Shown: positions 7,295 through 14,000 of the stretch, piece by piece
Layout: each line of letters begins with the position of its first letter
Numbering within the stretch: the first letter of the stretch is position 1
DNA from: DAISJM01 sp036821485
Lineage (GTDB): Bacteria; Verrucomicrobiota; Kiritimatiellia; CAIQIC01; JAGNIJ01
NCBI GenBank assembly: GCA_036821485.1
Contig: DAISJM010000060.1
Coordinates: 1-16,115 of the forward strand
Direction: 5' to 3'
DNA: 16,115 nucleotides
The notes under the pieces: generated by a model
Database searches by the model: none
Told to the model about the DNA's origin: nothing
Seen by the model: only the letters and a program-made list of their open reading frames with translations
Made by a program: the position numbers and the translations under genes

Positions 7295-8316
7295 GCGGTT
7301 CCCCATCCCCCTGGAAAGGACGGCGCGTGGCTGTGACCGGCGGCGCCGGGTTCATCGGCGCCAATCTCGTCGCCCGGCTCGTCCGCGAAGGCGCGGAAGT
7401 GCGCGTGGCCGATAACCTGGAACGCGGCAACGTGGAGTATCTCCGCGACGTCGCCTCGCGAATCGATTTCCGCAAGCTGGACCTCCGGGAAACCGCCGAC
7501 GCCGGCCATGCGCTCGAAGGCATGGACACGGTGATCCATCTGGCGGCCAAGGTCTCCGGCATCGGCGTCTACATGGAGCATCCCGGCTCGATCCTGCTCA
7601 ACAATCTGCTGATCGATCAGCACGTCATCGCCGCGGCGCTGCGGCATCACGTCCCCCACTTTTTCTACGCCAGCAGTTCCCACGTCTACCCGGAACATCT
7701 CCAGCAGTCGGTGGATGCTCCGGCGCTGAAGGAGGAAGACGCCTATCCTGCCCTGCCCGGTCTGACCTATGGCTGGGCAAAGCTGATGGGCGAAGTTGCC
7801 CTCATGGGACTGGCGAAGGAAGAATCCGGCATGCATGTATCCATCGCCCGCATCTGTGGTGCTTACGGCTTCTTCCAGCAGATCGATCTCCCGACCGGCT
7901 CCCTCATCCCCGTTCTCTGCCATCGCGCCGTGCGCTGGCCGCAACTCAAACCGTTCCGCCTGCGCGGCACCGGCAAGGAGAAGCGGGCGTACTGCTTCGT
8001 CGAGGACGTGGTCGCCGCGATCATGCGCTGTGTCGAACAGGGCGATCACCAATCGCTGCTTGGCCCGGTCAACGTGAGCACCGAAGAGGCTGTCTCCGTT
8101 CATGAGATTGCCGAGGCCGTCGTCCGCGTTTCCGGCAAGGATATCCCGATCGAGTATGATCCTTCCGTCGCAACCCCGCTGTGGAGCCAGACGGTGAACT
8201 GTGCAAAAGCGCACAGGGAACTTGGCTGGAAGCCGGCGGTGGCGCTTGAGGAAGGCATCCGCCGCACCTACGGCTATGTTGAAAAACTTCTCAAGGCCGC
8301 GCCGGCCGGCCTTTGA
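7291..8316 (+). CDS. GDP-mannose 3,5-epimerase-like extended SDR
   Basis: A 341-residue NAD-dependent extended SDR resembling plant-type GDP-mannose 3,5-epimerase (GME). It has VTGGAGFIGANL (15-26), VIHLAAKVSG (81-90), FFYASSSHVYPE (124-135), a T-Y-G-W-A-K catalytic patch (Tyr160, Lys164), R-I-C-G-A-Y-G (187-193), and the C-terminal LGWKPAVALEEGIRRTY (311-327) typical of the family. The start is a GTG at 7291 overlapping the upstream stop (GTGA), with GAGG at 7280-7283; a much longer open frame from 6724 is antisense-like filler inside the first SDR. In GME, Cys145 and Lys217 are the epimerase acid/base pair; here the Cys position reads His131 and the Lys region reads P-T-G-S-L-I-P (201-207) with no lysine. 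It is unlikely to be an ordinary GME. Partnered with the fucose-synthase-like enzyme, it probably handles the same nucleotide sugar. Confidence 0.83.
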   Translation: MSGSPSPWKGRRVAVTGGAGFIGANLVARLVREGAEVRVADNLERGNVEYLRDVASRIDFRKLDLRETADAGHALEGMDTVIHLAAKVSGIGVYMEHPGSILLNNLLIDQHVIAAALRHHVPHFFYASSSHVYPEHLQQSVDAPALKEEDAYPALPGLTYGWAKLMGEVALMGLAKEESGMHVSIARICGAYGFFQQIDLPTGSLIPVLCHRAVRWPQLKPFRLRGTGKEKRAYCFVEDVVAAIMRCVEQGDHQSLLGPVNVSTEEAVSVHEIAEAVVRVSGKDIPIEYDPSVATPLWSQTVNCAKAHRELGWKPAVALEEGIRRTYGYVEKLLKAAPAGL

Positions 8317-8317
8317 G
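8290..8317. terminator. Inverted repeat spanning overlapping convergent stops
   Basis: The left arm CTCAAGGCC (8290-8298) pairs with GGCCTTTGAG (8308-8317) as nine base pairs with one bulged T, around a 9-base G+C-only loop. The stop codon of the rightward SDR (8314-8316) is in the right arm and that of the leftward GT2 (8291-8293) is in the left arm, so each mRNA ends in the same hairpin. There is no T-run on either strand. A bidirectional 3'-end or termination element is inferred. Confidence 0.45.
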
Positions 8318-9064
8318 TTCGCCCTTCTTCCTCAACTCGTTGATCGTGCCACGCAGTCTCGTAACTTCCGCAAAGGACCGGAAGAACTGCGTCCACTGCG
8401 TCCCCTCGGGGAACGCGTGGCTCTGACCATAGAGCCGCGGCCCGAACATCACCGGAACCTGACAGATGCGATAGCCCAGCGCGTGACACCAGATCGTCGA
8501 CTCGGCGTAGATGGCGTTGGAGAGATGACCGTAGCGATCCGCACATTCCATCATCACCTCGCGCCGGCACAACCGGAACGCCGCGTTAATGTCGCGCACG
8601 CGGAGACCGAATAACGCCCCGGCATAGAGGCTGAAGGCCATCGAACCGTACCGCCGGTAGAGCGGATCGTGACGCACGGTGCGAAGTCCAAGGATGACAT
8701 CGTTTGCTTCCATATGCGGCGCGAGCTGCCAGAATTCCGTGGCCAGGCTCTGCCCGTCGGAATCCACCATGAACACCCATGGGCACTTCGCGGCGCGGAT
8801 CAGCGCCTGCAACGCCCGCGGGATGCCCTCTTTCTTGCCCTCGTAGATCACCCGGAGAAATGGCCAGCGCTTCTCGCACTCCTGCAGAATCTCCTTGGTG
8901 CCATCGTTGCTGCCGCCATCCTGGATTACAAACTCAGACCCGGCAGGCAGATGCCGTATCACCACTTCGGCGTAGTTCGACACCACGGTTTCGATCATGT
9001 CGCCTTCGTTGTAGACCGGCATGATCACGGAAACGGGTTCTTTGACTGGAGGCCTTGGATACAT
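8291..9064 (-). CDS. DPM1-like glycosyltransferase family 2
   Basis: A 257-residue soluble GT-A enzyme resembling polyprenyl-phosphate mannosyl/glucosyltransferases (DPM1/Ppm1). VSVIMPVYNEGDM (11-23) binds the nucleotide, QDGGSNDGT (48-56) replaces the usual DDGSxDxT, and MVDSDGQ (99-105) holds the metal-binding D-S-D. RRYGSMAFSLYAGALFG (137-153) and INAAFRLCRR (159-168) match the DPM1 group, while the C-terminal transmembrane helices of some members are missing. The ATG at 9064 follows a purine-rich AGGAAGAAG stretch. It lies 62 bases after a GT-C membrane transferase on the same strand, suggesting it makes the lipid-phosphate sugar that the GT-C enzyme uses. It overlaps the convergent SDR gene by 26 bases. 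Donor specificity cannot be read from the sequence. Confidence 0.87.
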   Translation of the reverse strand: MYPRPPVKEPVSVIMPVYNEGDMIETVVSNYAEVVIRHLPAGSEFVIQDGGSNDGTKEILQECEKRWPFLRVIYEGKKEGIPRALQALIRAAKCPWVFMVDSDGQSLATEFWQLAPHMEANDVILGLRTVRHDPLYRRYGSMAFSLYAGALFGLRVRDINAAFRLCRREVMMECADRYGHLSNAIYAESTIWCHALGYRICQVPVMFGPRLYGQSHAFPEGTQWTQFFRSFAEVTRLRGTINELRKKGELKGRPARP

Positions 9065-9098
9065 GTTCTTCTTCCTGCAGTGATTCAGGTTACAAGCC

Positions 9099-9117
9099 CG
9101 GCCGCACCATGCGGCCG
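9099..9117. repeat. GC-rich hairpin between GT-C and GT2 genes
   Basis: CGGCCGCA (9099-9106) and TGCGGCCG (9110-9117) form a perfect 8-bp stem with a 3-base CCA loop inside the 62-base gap between the two minus-strand genes. No T-run follows on the minus strand, so it is more likely an mRNA processing or stability element, or chance in GC-rich DNA, than a terminator. Confidence 0.4.
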
Positions 9118-9126
9118 CGCACGGAG

Positions 9127-10689
9127 TCAGCGGACCGGGCCACCGGGCCCCGGCTGACCCCCACCCGTATCGGGCGGCATCAGCCGATTCGCACGGAACA
9201 CGATGTATTCATATCTCAGGTTGCCGCCCTGCACACCACGCGGGTGCCCCGGGATACGCGCAACGGGCTTGTAGTTCGACAACACCGCCTGCAACGTGGG
9301 GTCCTCCCGTGGCGCGTACGCGCCCACGATGACGTTGTCATACACCTGCTTGTACAGCGGCTCGTTCACGCTGTCCGGCTTGTTGCTGTAATCGATCCTC
9401 TTGTTCTTCCAGATCGACCGCTCCTCGCCGAACGGCCCCGAGTCGGGCTGGCCGAACACCTTCGGCAGATACGCAAAGTACAGCAGGCAGGAACGCCCGC
9501 GTGCAAAGACGTCCGCAATCTGCTGGTATTTCGCGCGATCATTATCGTCCACTAGATTCATCGAGTAGCTCGAGATCATCGGCAGTGCAACGGTGACCGC
9601 TTGGAACGCCACCAGGACCGCCACCACGCCGCCGCCCGCCGGCGCCGGCAAGACCTTGAACAGGCGATGCAGCCCGATGGCCCCGCTCACGGCAATACCT
9701 GCGTAACCAACCAACGCCTGCGTCGCGCCACTGCCGAGCTTCGGCTGCGCAATCACCGCCACGGCTACGCCGGCACCGAACATGAAATACTCCGGCCGCC
9801 AGATGGTCCGCCAAAATCCTTCGGAGGTCAGAAACAGCGATACCAGCACCATGACGAAGAATATGCCAAACCGGCCCATCAGGTCCGGGAAGAGAACTTC
9901 ATTCCATATGCGCTGCGCATACCACGGCGCAACCCCCGCACTTTCAAAGGCCTGCTGCCAGAACTCGCCATCGGTCGATGCGTTCTGCCAGTAGAAAACC
10001 ACGGCCACCAAGCCCAGGCTGATTCCCGCAAACCATGCCGCCATCCGCCTGTTCTCCACGAGCAGGTACAGCGTACCTGCGCAGATGAACGCCAGGCTCG
10101 TCTGCTTGGTCAGCATGCTCAACCCCATCAGGATGGCGGCAGCAACTGTCTTGCGCATGCTCAAAGGTTTCGCCAGCAGGAAGAACCCGCCCACGGCCAG
10201 CGCCACCTGCAGAGGATCGACGATCATCGCGATCATCCACGGCTCCATGTAGGCGTAGGTGCTGAGCACCACGCACGGCGCCGCCACCGAAAGCAGAAGA
10301 TCGCGCTCCGTGTTCCGCCATACGAACGCGCCCATCAGCGTCGCAAACACCATCGCGGAGAGGAAACTGACAATGCGCGGAATGGCCATGATGGGTCCGA
10401 ACACCTTCCACAACATGCCACACAGCCACAGATAGAACGGTGGGTACGTCAATGAAGCCTGTCCCGGCGCCAAGGGCACATACATCGGCTCACCAATGCG
10501 CACCCTTTCGACGACGTGGAGAATAGCGTACGGCGCGCGGTCGATTTCGAAATTCAACGGCAACCGATTGGCAGCAAGATACAGCAGAGGTACCTGCAGG
10601 AGAAGGAGCAGCCACAGGACGATCCGCTGCAGAGCGCCCAAGGCTCGATAGCGGTTCATGATTTCCGACGGCAGAGATCCAAGGCCCAT
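9127..10689 (-). CDS. GT-C (GT39/ArnT-like) polytopic membrane glycosyltransferase
   Basis: A 520-residue membrane protein with around ten hydrophobic segments. After the first helix (24-41) the outward loop has F-E-I-D-R-A-P-Y (47-54), the usual site of the GT-C catalytic acid (Asp50). L-T-Y-P-P-F-Y (80-86) and GLSMLTKQTSLAF (189-201) are strong ArnT/PMT-family marks. A roughly 130-residue extracytoplasmic part follows residue 375, ending in a Gly/Pro-rich tail (506-520). Such enzymes transfer a sugar from a polyprenyl phosphate outside the membrane. I chose the ATG at 10689 because GGAGGA lies 8 bases upstream; an in-frame ATG at 10707 has no such site, and the frame runs open to 10785. The DPM1-like GT2 just downstream could make its donor. 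The substrate is unknown. Confidence 0.85.
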   Translation of the reverse strand: MGLGSLPSEIMNRYRALGALQRIVLWLLLLLQVPLLYLAANRLPLNFEIDRAPYAILHVVERVRIGEPMYVPLAPGQASLTYPPFYLWLCGMLWKVFGPIMAIPRIVSFLSAMVFATLMGAFVWRNTERDLLLSVAAPCVVLSTYAYMEPWMIAMIVDPLQVALAVGGFFLLAKPLSMRKTVAAAILMGLSMLTKQTSLAFICAGTLYLLVENRRMAAWFAGISLGLVAVVFYWQNASTDGEFWQQAFESAGVAPWYAQRIWNEVLFPDLMGRFGIFFVMVLVSLFLTSEGFWRTIWRPEYFMFGAGVAVAVIAQPKLGSGATQALVGYAGIAVSGAIGLHRLFKVLPAPAGGGVVAVLVAFQAVTVALPMISSYSMNLVDDNDRAKYQQIADVFARGRSCLLYFAYLPKVFGQPDSGPFGEERSIWKNKRIDYSNKPDSVNEPLYKQVYDNVIVGAYAPREDPTLQAVLSNYKPVARIPGHPRGVQGGNLRYEYIVFRANRLMPPDTGGGQPGPGGPVR

Positions 10690-10733
10690 CCTCTGATTCC
10701 TCCACATGCGTTTGACGCAACCCGTAATCGCGA

Positions 10734-10762
10734 AGACTATCGGCGCATCAAGCCGCCAGCAA
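10734..10762 (-). promoter_or_regulatory. Weak candidate promoter for GT-C/DPM1-like operon
   Basis: On the minus strand TTGCTG (10762-10757) and TAGTCT (10739-10734) are 17 bases apart, in the divergent gap, about 45 bases before the chosen ATG at 10689. The match to TATAAT is poor and other pairs of similar quality exist nearby, so this is a tentative call supported mainly by location. Confidence 0.25.
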
Positions 10763-10793
10763 GGCAAAATGCGGAATCCTCCCAACCCTTGCC

Positions 10794-10822
10794 TTGCCCC
10801 ACCCGGCCTGATCGCGTACGCT
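10794..10822 (+). promoter_or_regulatory. Candidate promoter for glucoamylase-like gene
   Basis: TTGCCC (10794-10799) and TACGCT (10817-10822) are separated by 17 bases, with a start predicted near 10829, 27 bases before the GTG at 10856. The same 17-base spacing and GC-shifted -10 recur at 6292-6320. The match to the standard consensus is only moderate. Confidence 0.4.
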
Positions 10823-10855
10823 CTGACCCGATCTTTCTATGCGGAGAATTGTGTC

Positions 10856-12940
10856 GTGAAGAAACTCTTCCTCATCATCGCGCTGACGATCACTCTGACG
10901 CCCTTTGCCTCGCAGGCAGCATCCTGGCCCGACCGCGTTTCGCGCAAGGATCACCTCTATCTGCGCGAGCTCATGCAGGACACCTGGAACTACATCGACT
11001 ACTTCATCTCGCCCGACACCGGCCTCCCCTACGATTCCAACGAGGCGAAGGACATCACCAACACCACCAACATCGGCCTCTATCTCACCTCCCTCTGCAT
11101 GGCTTACAAACTCGGCTACATCACCGAAGAGCACGCCCTGGCGCGAATCACCCGCATCCTCGACACACTCGACACCTACGAGAATTGGGACCGGCTCTAC
11201 ACGAATTGGATCGACCCCGAGGGCAAGAACAGGTCCGCCAAGCCCGGCGAGAGCAATATCTCGGATTACAACAAGCTCCCCGCGGGCCTCATTGTCGTCC
11301 GTCAGACCTTCCCGCAGTTGGAATCGCGCTGCACCGCGTTTCTCGACGCCATTCCGTGGGATGCCTTCTACGAGGAATCCACCGGAAAGATCCGCTACGC
11401 GTTCGATGTGCAACATCGCCGCGCGCTCAACCCGGTCTATCTCTATCGCGGCGAAGACAAGGTTCTCGCCCACTTCCTCATGATTGCCTCAGGGAAGGTG
11501 CCTGCCTCGAGTTGGGACCGCCACGACCTCGCCGATGAAGAGAAGTACGGATTCAAGTATTACAAACATGGATGGCAGGGCGGCGGGCTGTTCATGCAGT
11601 TCATCTGCGATCTGTTCCTCGACAACCGTGGCACACCCCTCGGCAAATCGGCTGTGAACTTCGCCTGGGTGCAGATGCTCCACGCCGCACGCATCGGCGC
11701 GCCCGTCTGGGGCTGGTCCGCCTGTGTCGCCCCCAACGGAAAGTACCTCGGCATGGGCGGGCTCATCGACGAAGTCGTGACGCCGCACGCCAGCGTCCTG
11801 ACCATCAACCTCTTTCCCTCGGAGGTTGTCGACAATCTCAAGCGCCTGGAGGAGTTCGGCCTGCGCAAGCCGGCCCTCGTCAACGGCCGAAAAGAGAAGT
11901 TCGGGTTCCGCGACGGCATCAACTGGAAGAACGCGGAGATTACCGACAAGTATCTCATTCTGGACCAGTGCATGCTCTTCCTCTCGCTGGTCAACTACTG
12001 CGAGCGCGGTATGCTTTGGCGCACGTTCGACGCCGACCCCATGGTGCAGCATGGCAAGCAAGTCATCGCCGACTACCGCGCGGCGCTGCGCCTGCGGCCA
12101 ACCGAACATGCATATATTCAACACCTGTCCGACGACCACCCGAACACCTTCTGGATGGGCAGCAATCCCACCCTGACCTGCCGCCCGGGCGATATCCTTG
12201 ACCGTTCCCTCTGGGCCAAGTCGCTCTCCACCAATGTCCTCTCCGGCTTCAACGTAAACTGGAGCATCATGCGCGGCGATGGCACCACCGCGGCTGAAGG
12301 CAGTGAACCCATCGTCCTCGAGCCAAGGGAAACGCGCCTCGTATCGCGCATTATCCCTCCGCTTGATAAGGCAGTGTATGGCGATGTCTGGACGTTCCAC
12401 ACCGAGCTGACCCTGGAGGGTCAGGTTGTTCGGACGAGCGATGAGAAAATCACGTTCCCCCGCTATCGCCTCCTGTCCGGCAAGTGGAAACTGCAATCCG
12501 GCGACGATAGCACCTGGGCCGAACCGATCTTCGACGATTCCTCATGGACCACATGCCTTGTCCCCTGCCGATGGGAGGATGGCTCGCTGCCCGAGTATGA
12601 CGGTTACGCTTGGTATCGCCTGCATTTCACCATTCCGGCCAGCTCCGCTGCACTCTGGACCAACTCGGAACTCGCGATCCTGATCGGCGCCGTGGATGAC
12701 GCCGATGAGACGTACCTCAATGGGAAGAAGATCGGCGCCACGGGCGCGTTTCCGCCCGCCGAGAAGACCGCCTACAATGAGCCGCGGCTCTATCCGATTC
12801 CACAGGAATTGCTGAAAGAGGAAAACATCCTGGCCGTGCGTGTAGCCGACTTCGGCGGTAACGGCGGCATCTGGCGCGGCCCGGTCGCGATTGGGCCGGC
12901 CGATGAATTGCAGGCCTTGAGCGCAACAACAGAGTACTAG
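10856..12940 (+). CDS. Secreted DUF3131/glucoamylase-like protein with jelly-roll C-terminus
   Basis: A 694-residue exported protein, probably a glycoside hydrolase or glycan-trimming protein. A signal peptide (K-K then a hydrophobic core, cleavage near A-S-Q-A-A at 18-22) starts at GTG 10856, 9 bases after GGAG; the frame is open back to 10706, but those 50 residues lack signal features. Residues 33-150 look like DUF3131 (TNTTNIGLYLTSL, 69-81; NWDRLYTNWID, 110-120). Residues 190-395 match the putative glucoamylase family, with V-W-G-W-S-A-C (284-290), TPHASVLTINLFP (309-321), FGFRDGINW (349-357), DQCMLFLSLVNY (370-381) and M-L-W-R-T-F (386-391). A beta-rich stretch at about 465-535 is followed by a galactose-binding-like jelly roll (540-680: A-W-Y-R, D-E-T-Y-L-N-G-K-K-I-G). 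It is monocistronic beside glycan genes, so it may edit or degrade the exported polymer. Substrate unknown. Confidence 0.8.
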   Translation: MKKLFLIIALTITLTPFASQAASWPDRVSRKDHLYLRELMQDTWNYIDYFISPDTGLPYDSNEAKDITNTTNIGLYLTSLCMAYKLGYITEEHALARITRILDTLDTYENWDRLYTNWIDPEGKNRSAKPGESNISDYNKLPAGLIVVRQTFPQLESRCTAFLDAIPWDAFYEESTGKIRYAFDVQHRRALNPVYLYRGEDKVLAHFLMIASGKVPASSWDRHDLADEEKYGFKYYKHGWQGGGLFMQFICDLFLDNRGTPLGKSAVNFAWVQMLHAARIGAPVWGWSACVAPNGKYLGMGGLIDEVVTPHASVLTINLFPSEVVDNLKRLEEFGLRKPALVNGRKEKFGFRDGINWKNAEITDKYLILDQCMLFLSLVNYCERGMLWRTFDADPMVQHGKQVIADYRAALRLRPTEHAYIQHLSDDHPNTFWMGSNPTLTCRPGDILDRSLWAKSLSTNVLSGFNVNWSIMRGDGTTAAEGSEPIVLEPRETRLVSRIIPPLDKAVYGDVWTFHTELTLEGQVVRTSDEKITFPRYRLLSGKWKLQSGDDSTWAEPIFDDSSWTTCLVPCRWEDGSLPEYDGYAWYRLHFTIPASSAALWTNSELAILIGAVDDADETYLNGKKIGATGAFPPAEKTAYNEPRLYPIPQELLKEENILAVRVADFGGNGGIWRGPVAIGPADELQALSATTEY

Positions 12941-12953
12941 CCAACTTCAGCAG

Positions 12954-13970
12954 CTACTGATCAATCACGGGCTCAAAACTCACGTTCTTCGCGTCGATTT
13001 CGGCGATGACAAACGTGTAGGTCTTGCCCTTGACCTCAACCGGAATCATATCTCCTTTGCCCAGAACCTGATCGTTGACCAACGCCCTGTATTCCCCACC
13101 CCGCTTGATCACTCCCGTCGTGCGCAGCATGGTTCGGGCCGTCGCGATATCCTTCTCCATCCGTTCACGTTCGGAGCTTGAGAGTTCCCTTTTTGGCTTC
13201 TTCACAGGCTGAGGCGCCACCGGGACAGGGACAGCCGCAGGACTGGGCGCGGGGGCAGTCGCCACCTCGGGCGTCGCGACCTTGGCGGGCGGCGGCTTTG
13301 CCGCAGGCGAAACTACCGGGGTGGGCTCTGCAGCAGAAGGAAGCACCTCGGTTTCGAACGGCGCAAGCGCCGGGCTCGGCGTGGAAGCCACGGGCGCAAC
13401 GGGTTCCGACTCCGTCGGGAGCGGCTCTGAGACGGCATCGGGCATGGCCCCAGTCTCAACCGTTGTCACCGGCAAAGCTGCGCCTTCCTCTACATACTCG
13501 TTCGTGTCCACGCTCTCCTCAACAGCCGTCGACTCTGCCGCCAGTTGCGGCACAACCATGACATACGTCACGGAGATGGCGTAGACTACCAGCGCAGCCA
13601 CCAGTTTATGCCAGAACTGCTTATCCGCCGCCACGAGACGGGCGAGGCCCAGGAAGATGTACCCCACGGCCAGGGTAAACAGTGGCGTGGCACCAATCAG
13701 CACGTTGTAGAGGATGAACAAGCCCGCGCCGCGGCGAAACACCCATCGCGTCAGCAGGAAGAAGGGATACATGAAGAACGCCGTAAACAGCACGATTCCC
13801 GCTGCAGCCCACTGATCTTTCGGCACACCCAGCGCCAGCGTAGCCCCCAGCAGGAAAGACCAGATCAATGAGCCGCGCCAATAGACGGCCCATTCCCGGG
13901 CAAGAAGGCCGGTTTGTCCGGAGTTCTCGTCCGCGGCAAACGCAACCGGTAGAGGCGGAGGCCCGCTCAC
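12954..13970 (-). CDS. Uncharacterised four-helix membrane protein with Pro/Ala linker and soluble C-terminal domain
   Basis: I do not recognise this 338-residue protein. The N-terminal part has about four hydrophobic segments (33-50, 56-76, 85-110, 120-140). Residues 142-260 form a low-complexity linker, acidic at first then rich in Pro, Ala and Val. A basic patch (KKPKRE, 257-262) and charged helix (265-280) lead to a compact end domain, LVNDQVLGKGDMIPVEV (297-313) and V-I-A-E-I (321-325). That end resembles the short beta-domain of PilP/GspC-type proteins (INGxxVxxGDxI then VxxI), by inference only; such proteins sit in the periplasm tethered by a linker. The start is GTG 13970, with AAGGA 10 bases upstream; a nearby ATG at 13981 is out of frame and quickly stops. 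It lies 30 bases after argC, so is probably cotranscribed. Function unknown. Confidence 0.7.
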   Translation of the reverse strand: MSGPPPLPVAFAADENSGQTGLLAREWAVYWRGSLIWSFLLGATLALGVPKDQWAAAGIVLFTAFFMYPFFLLTRWVFRRGAGLFILYNVLIGATPLFTLAVGYIFLGLARLVAADKQFWHKLVAALVVYAISVTYVMVVPQLAAESTAVEESVDTNEYVEEGAALPVTTVETGAMPDAVSEPLPTESEPVAPVASTPSPALAPFETEVLPSAAEPTPVVSPAAKPPPAKVATPEVATAPAPSPAAVPVPVAPQPVKKPKRELSSSERERMEKDIATARTMLRTTGVIKRGGEYRALVNDQVLGKGDMIPVEVKGKTYTFVIAEIDAKNVSFEPVIDQ

Positions 13971-14000
13971 AAGCGTCTCATCCTTTCCCGTTGACCAACG

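Noticed and set aside
6230..7306. Long 358-codon open frame on the minus strand opposite the fucose-synthase-like gene
   Set aside because: Its translation has no recognisable motif, and it is fully opposite a clear SDR with Rossmann and YxxxK motifs. It is a by-product of GC-rich codon bias.
7273..8214. 313-codon minus-strand frame opposite the GME-like gene
   Set aside because: No motifs; the other strand encodes a complete SDR with a ribosome site and coupled start.
10706..10855. Longer N-terminus of the glucoamylase-like protein
   Set aside because: It would place 50 Pro/Arg-rich residues ahead of an intact signal peptide, and cross a promoter-like pair. GTG 10856 has GGAG at the right distance.
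12932..12958. Hairpin at the convergent junction of the glucoamylase-like gene and the unknown membrane protein
   Set aside because: Only TAGC/GCTA pair cleanly; no stem comparable with the other two convergent junctions.
13180..13500. Repeat array in the Pro/Ala-rich stretch
   Set aside because: It is low-complexity coding sequence for a linker; no unit of constant length repeats at the DNA level.
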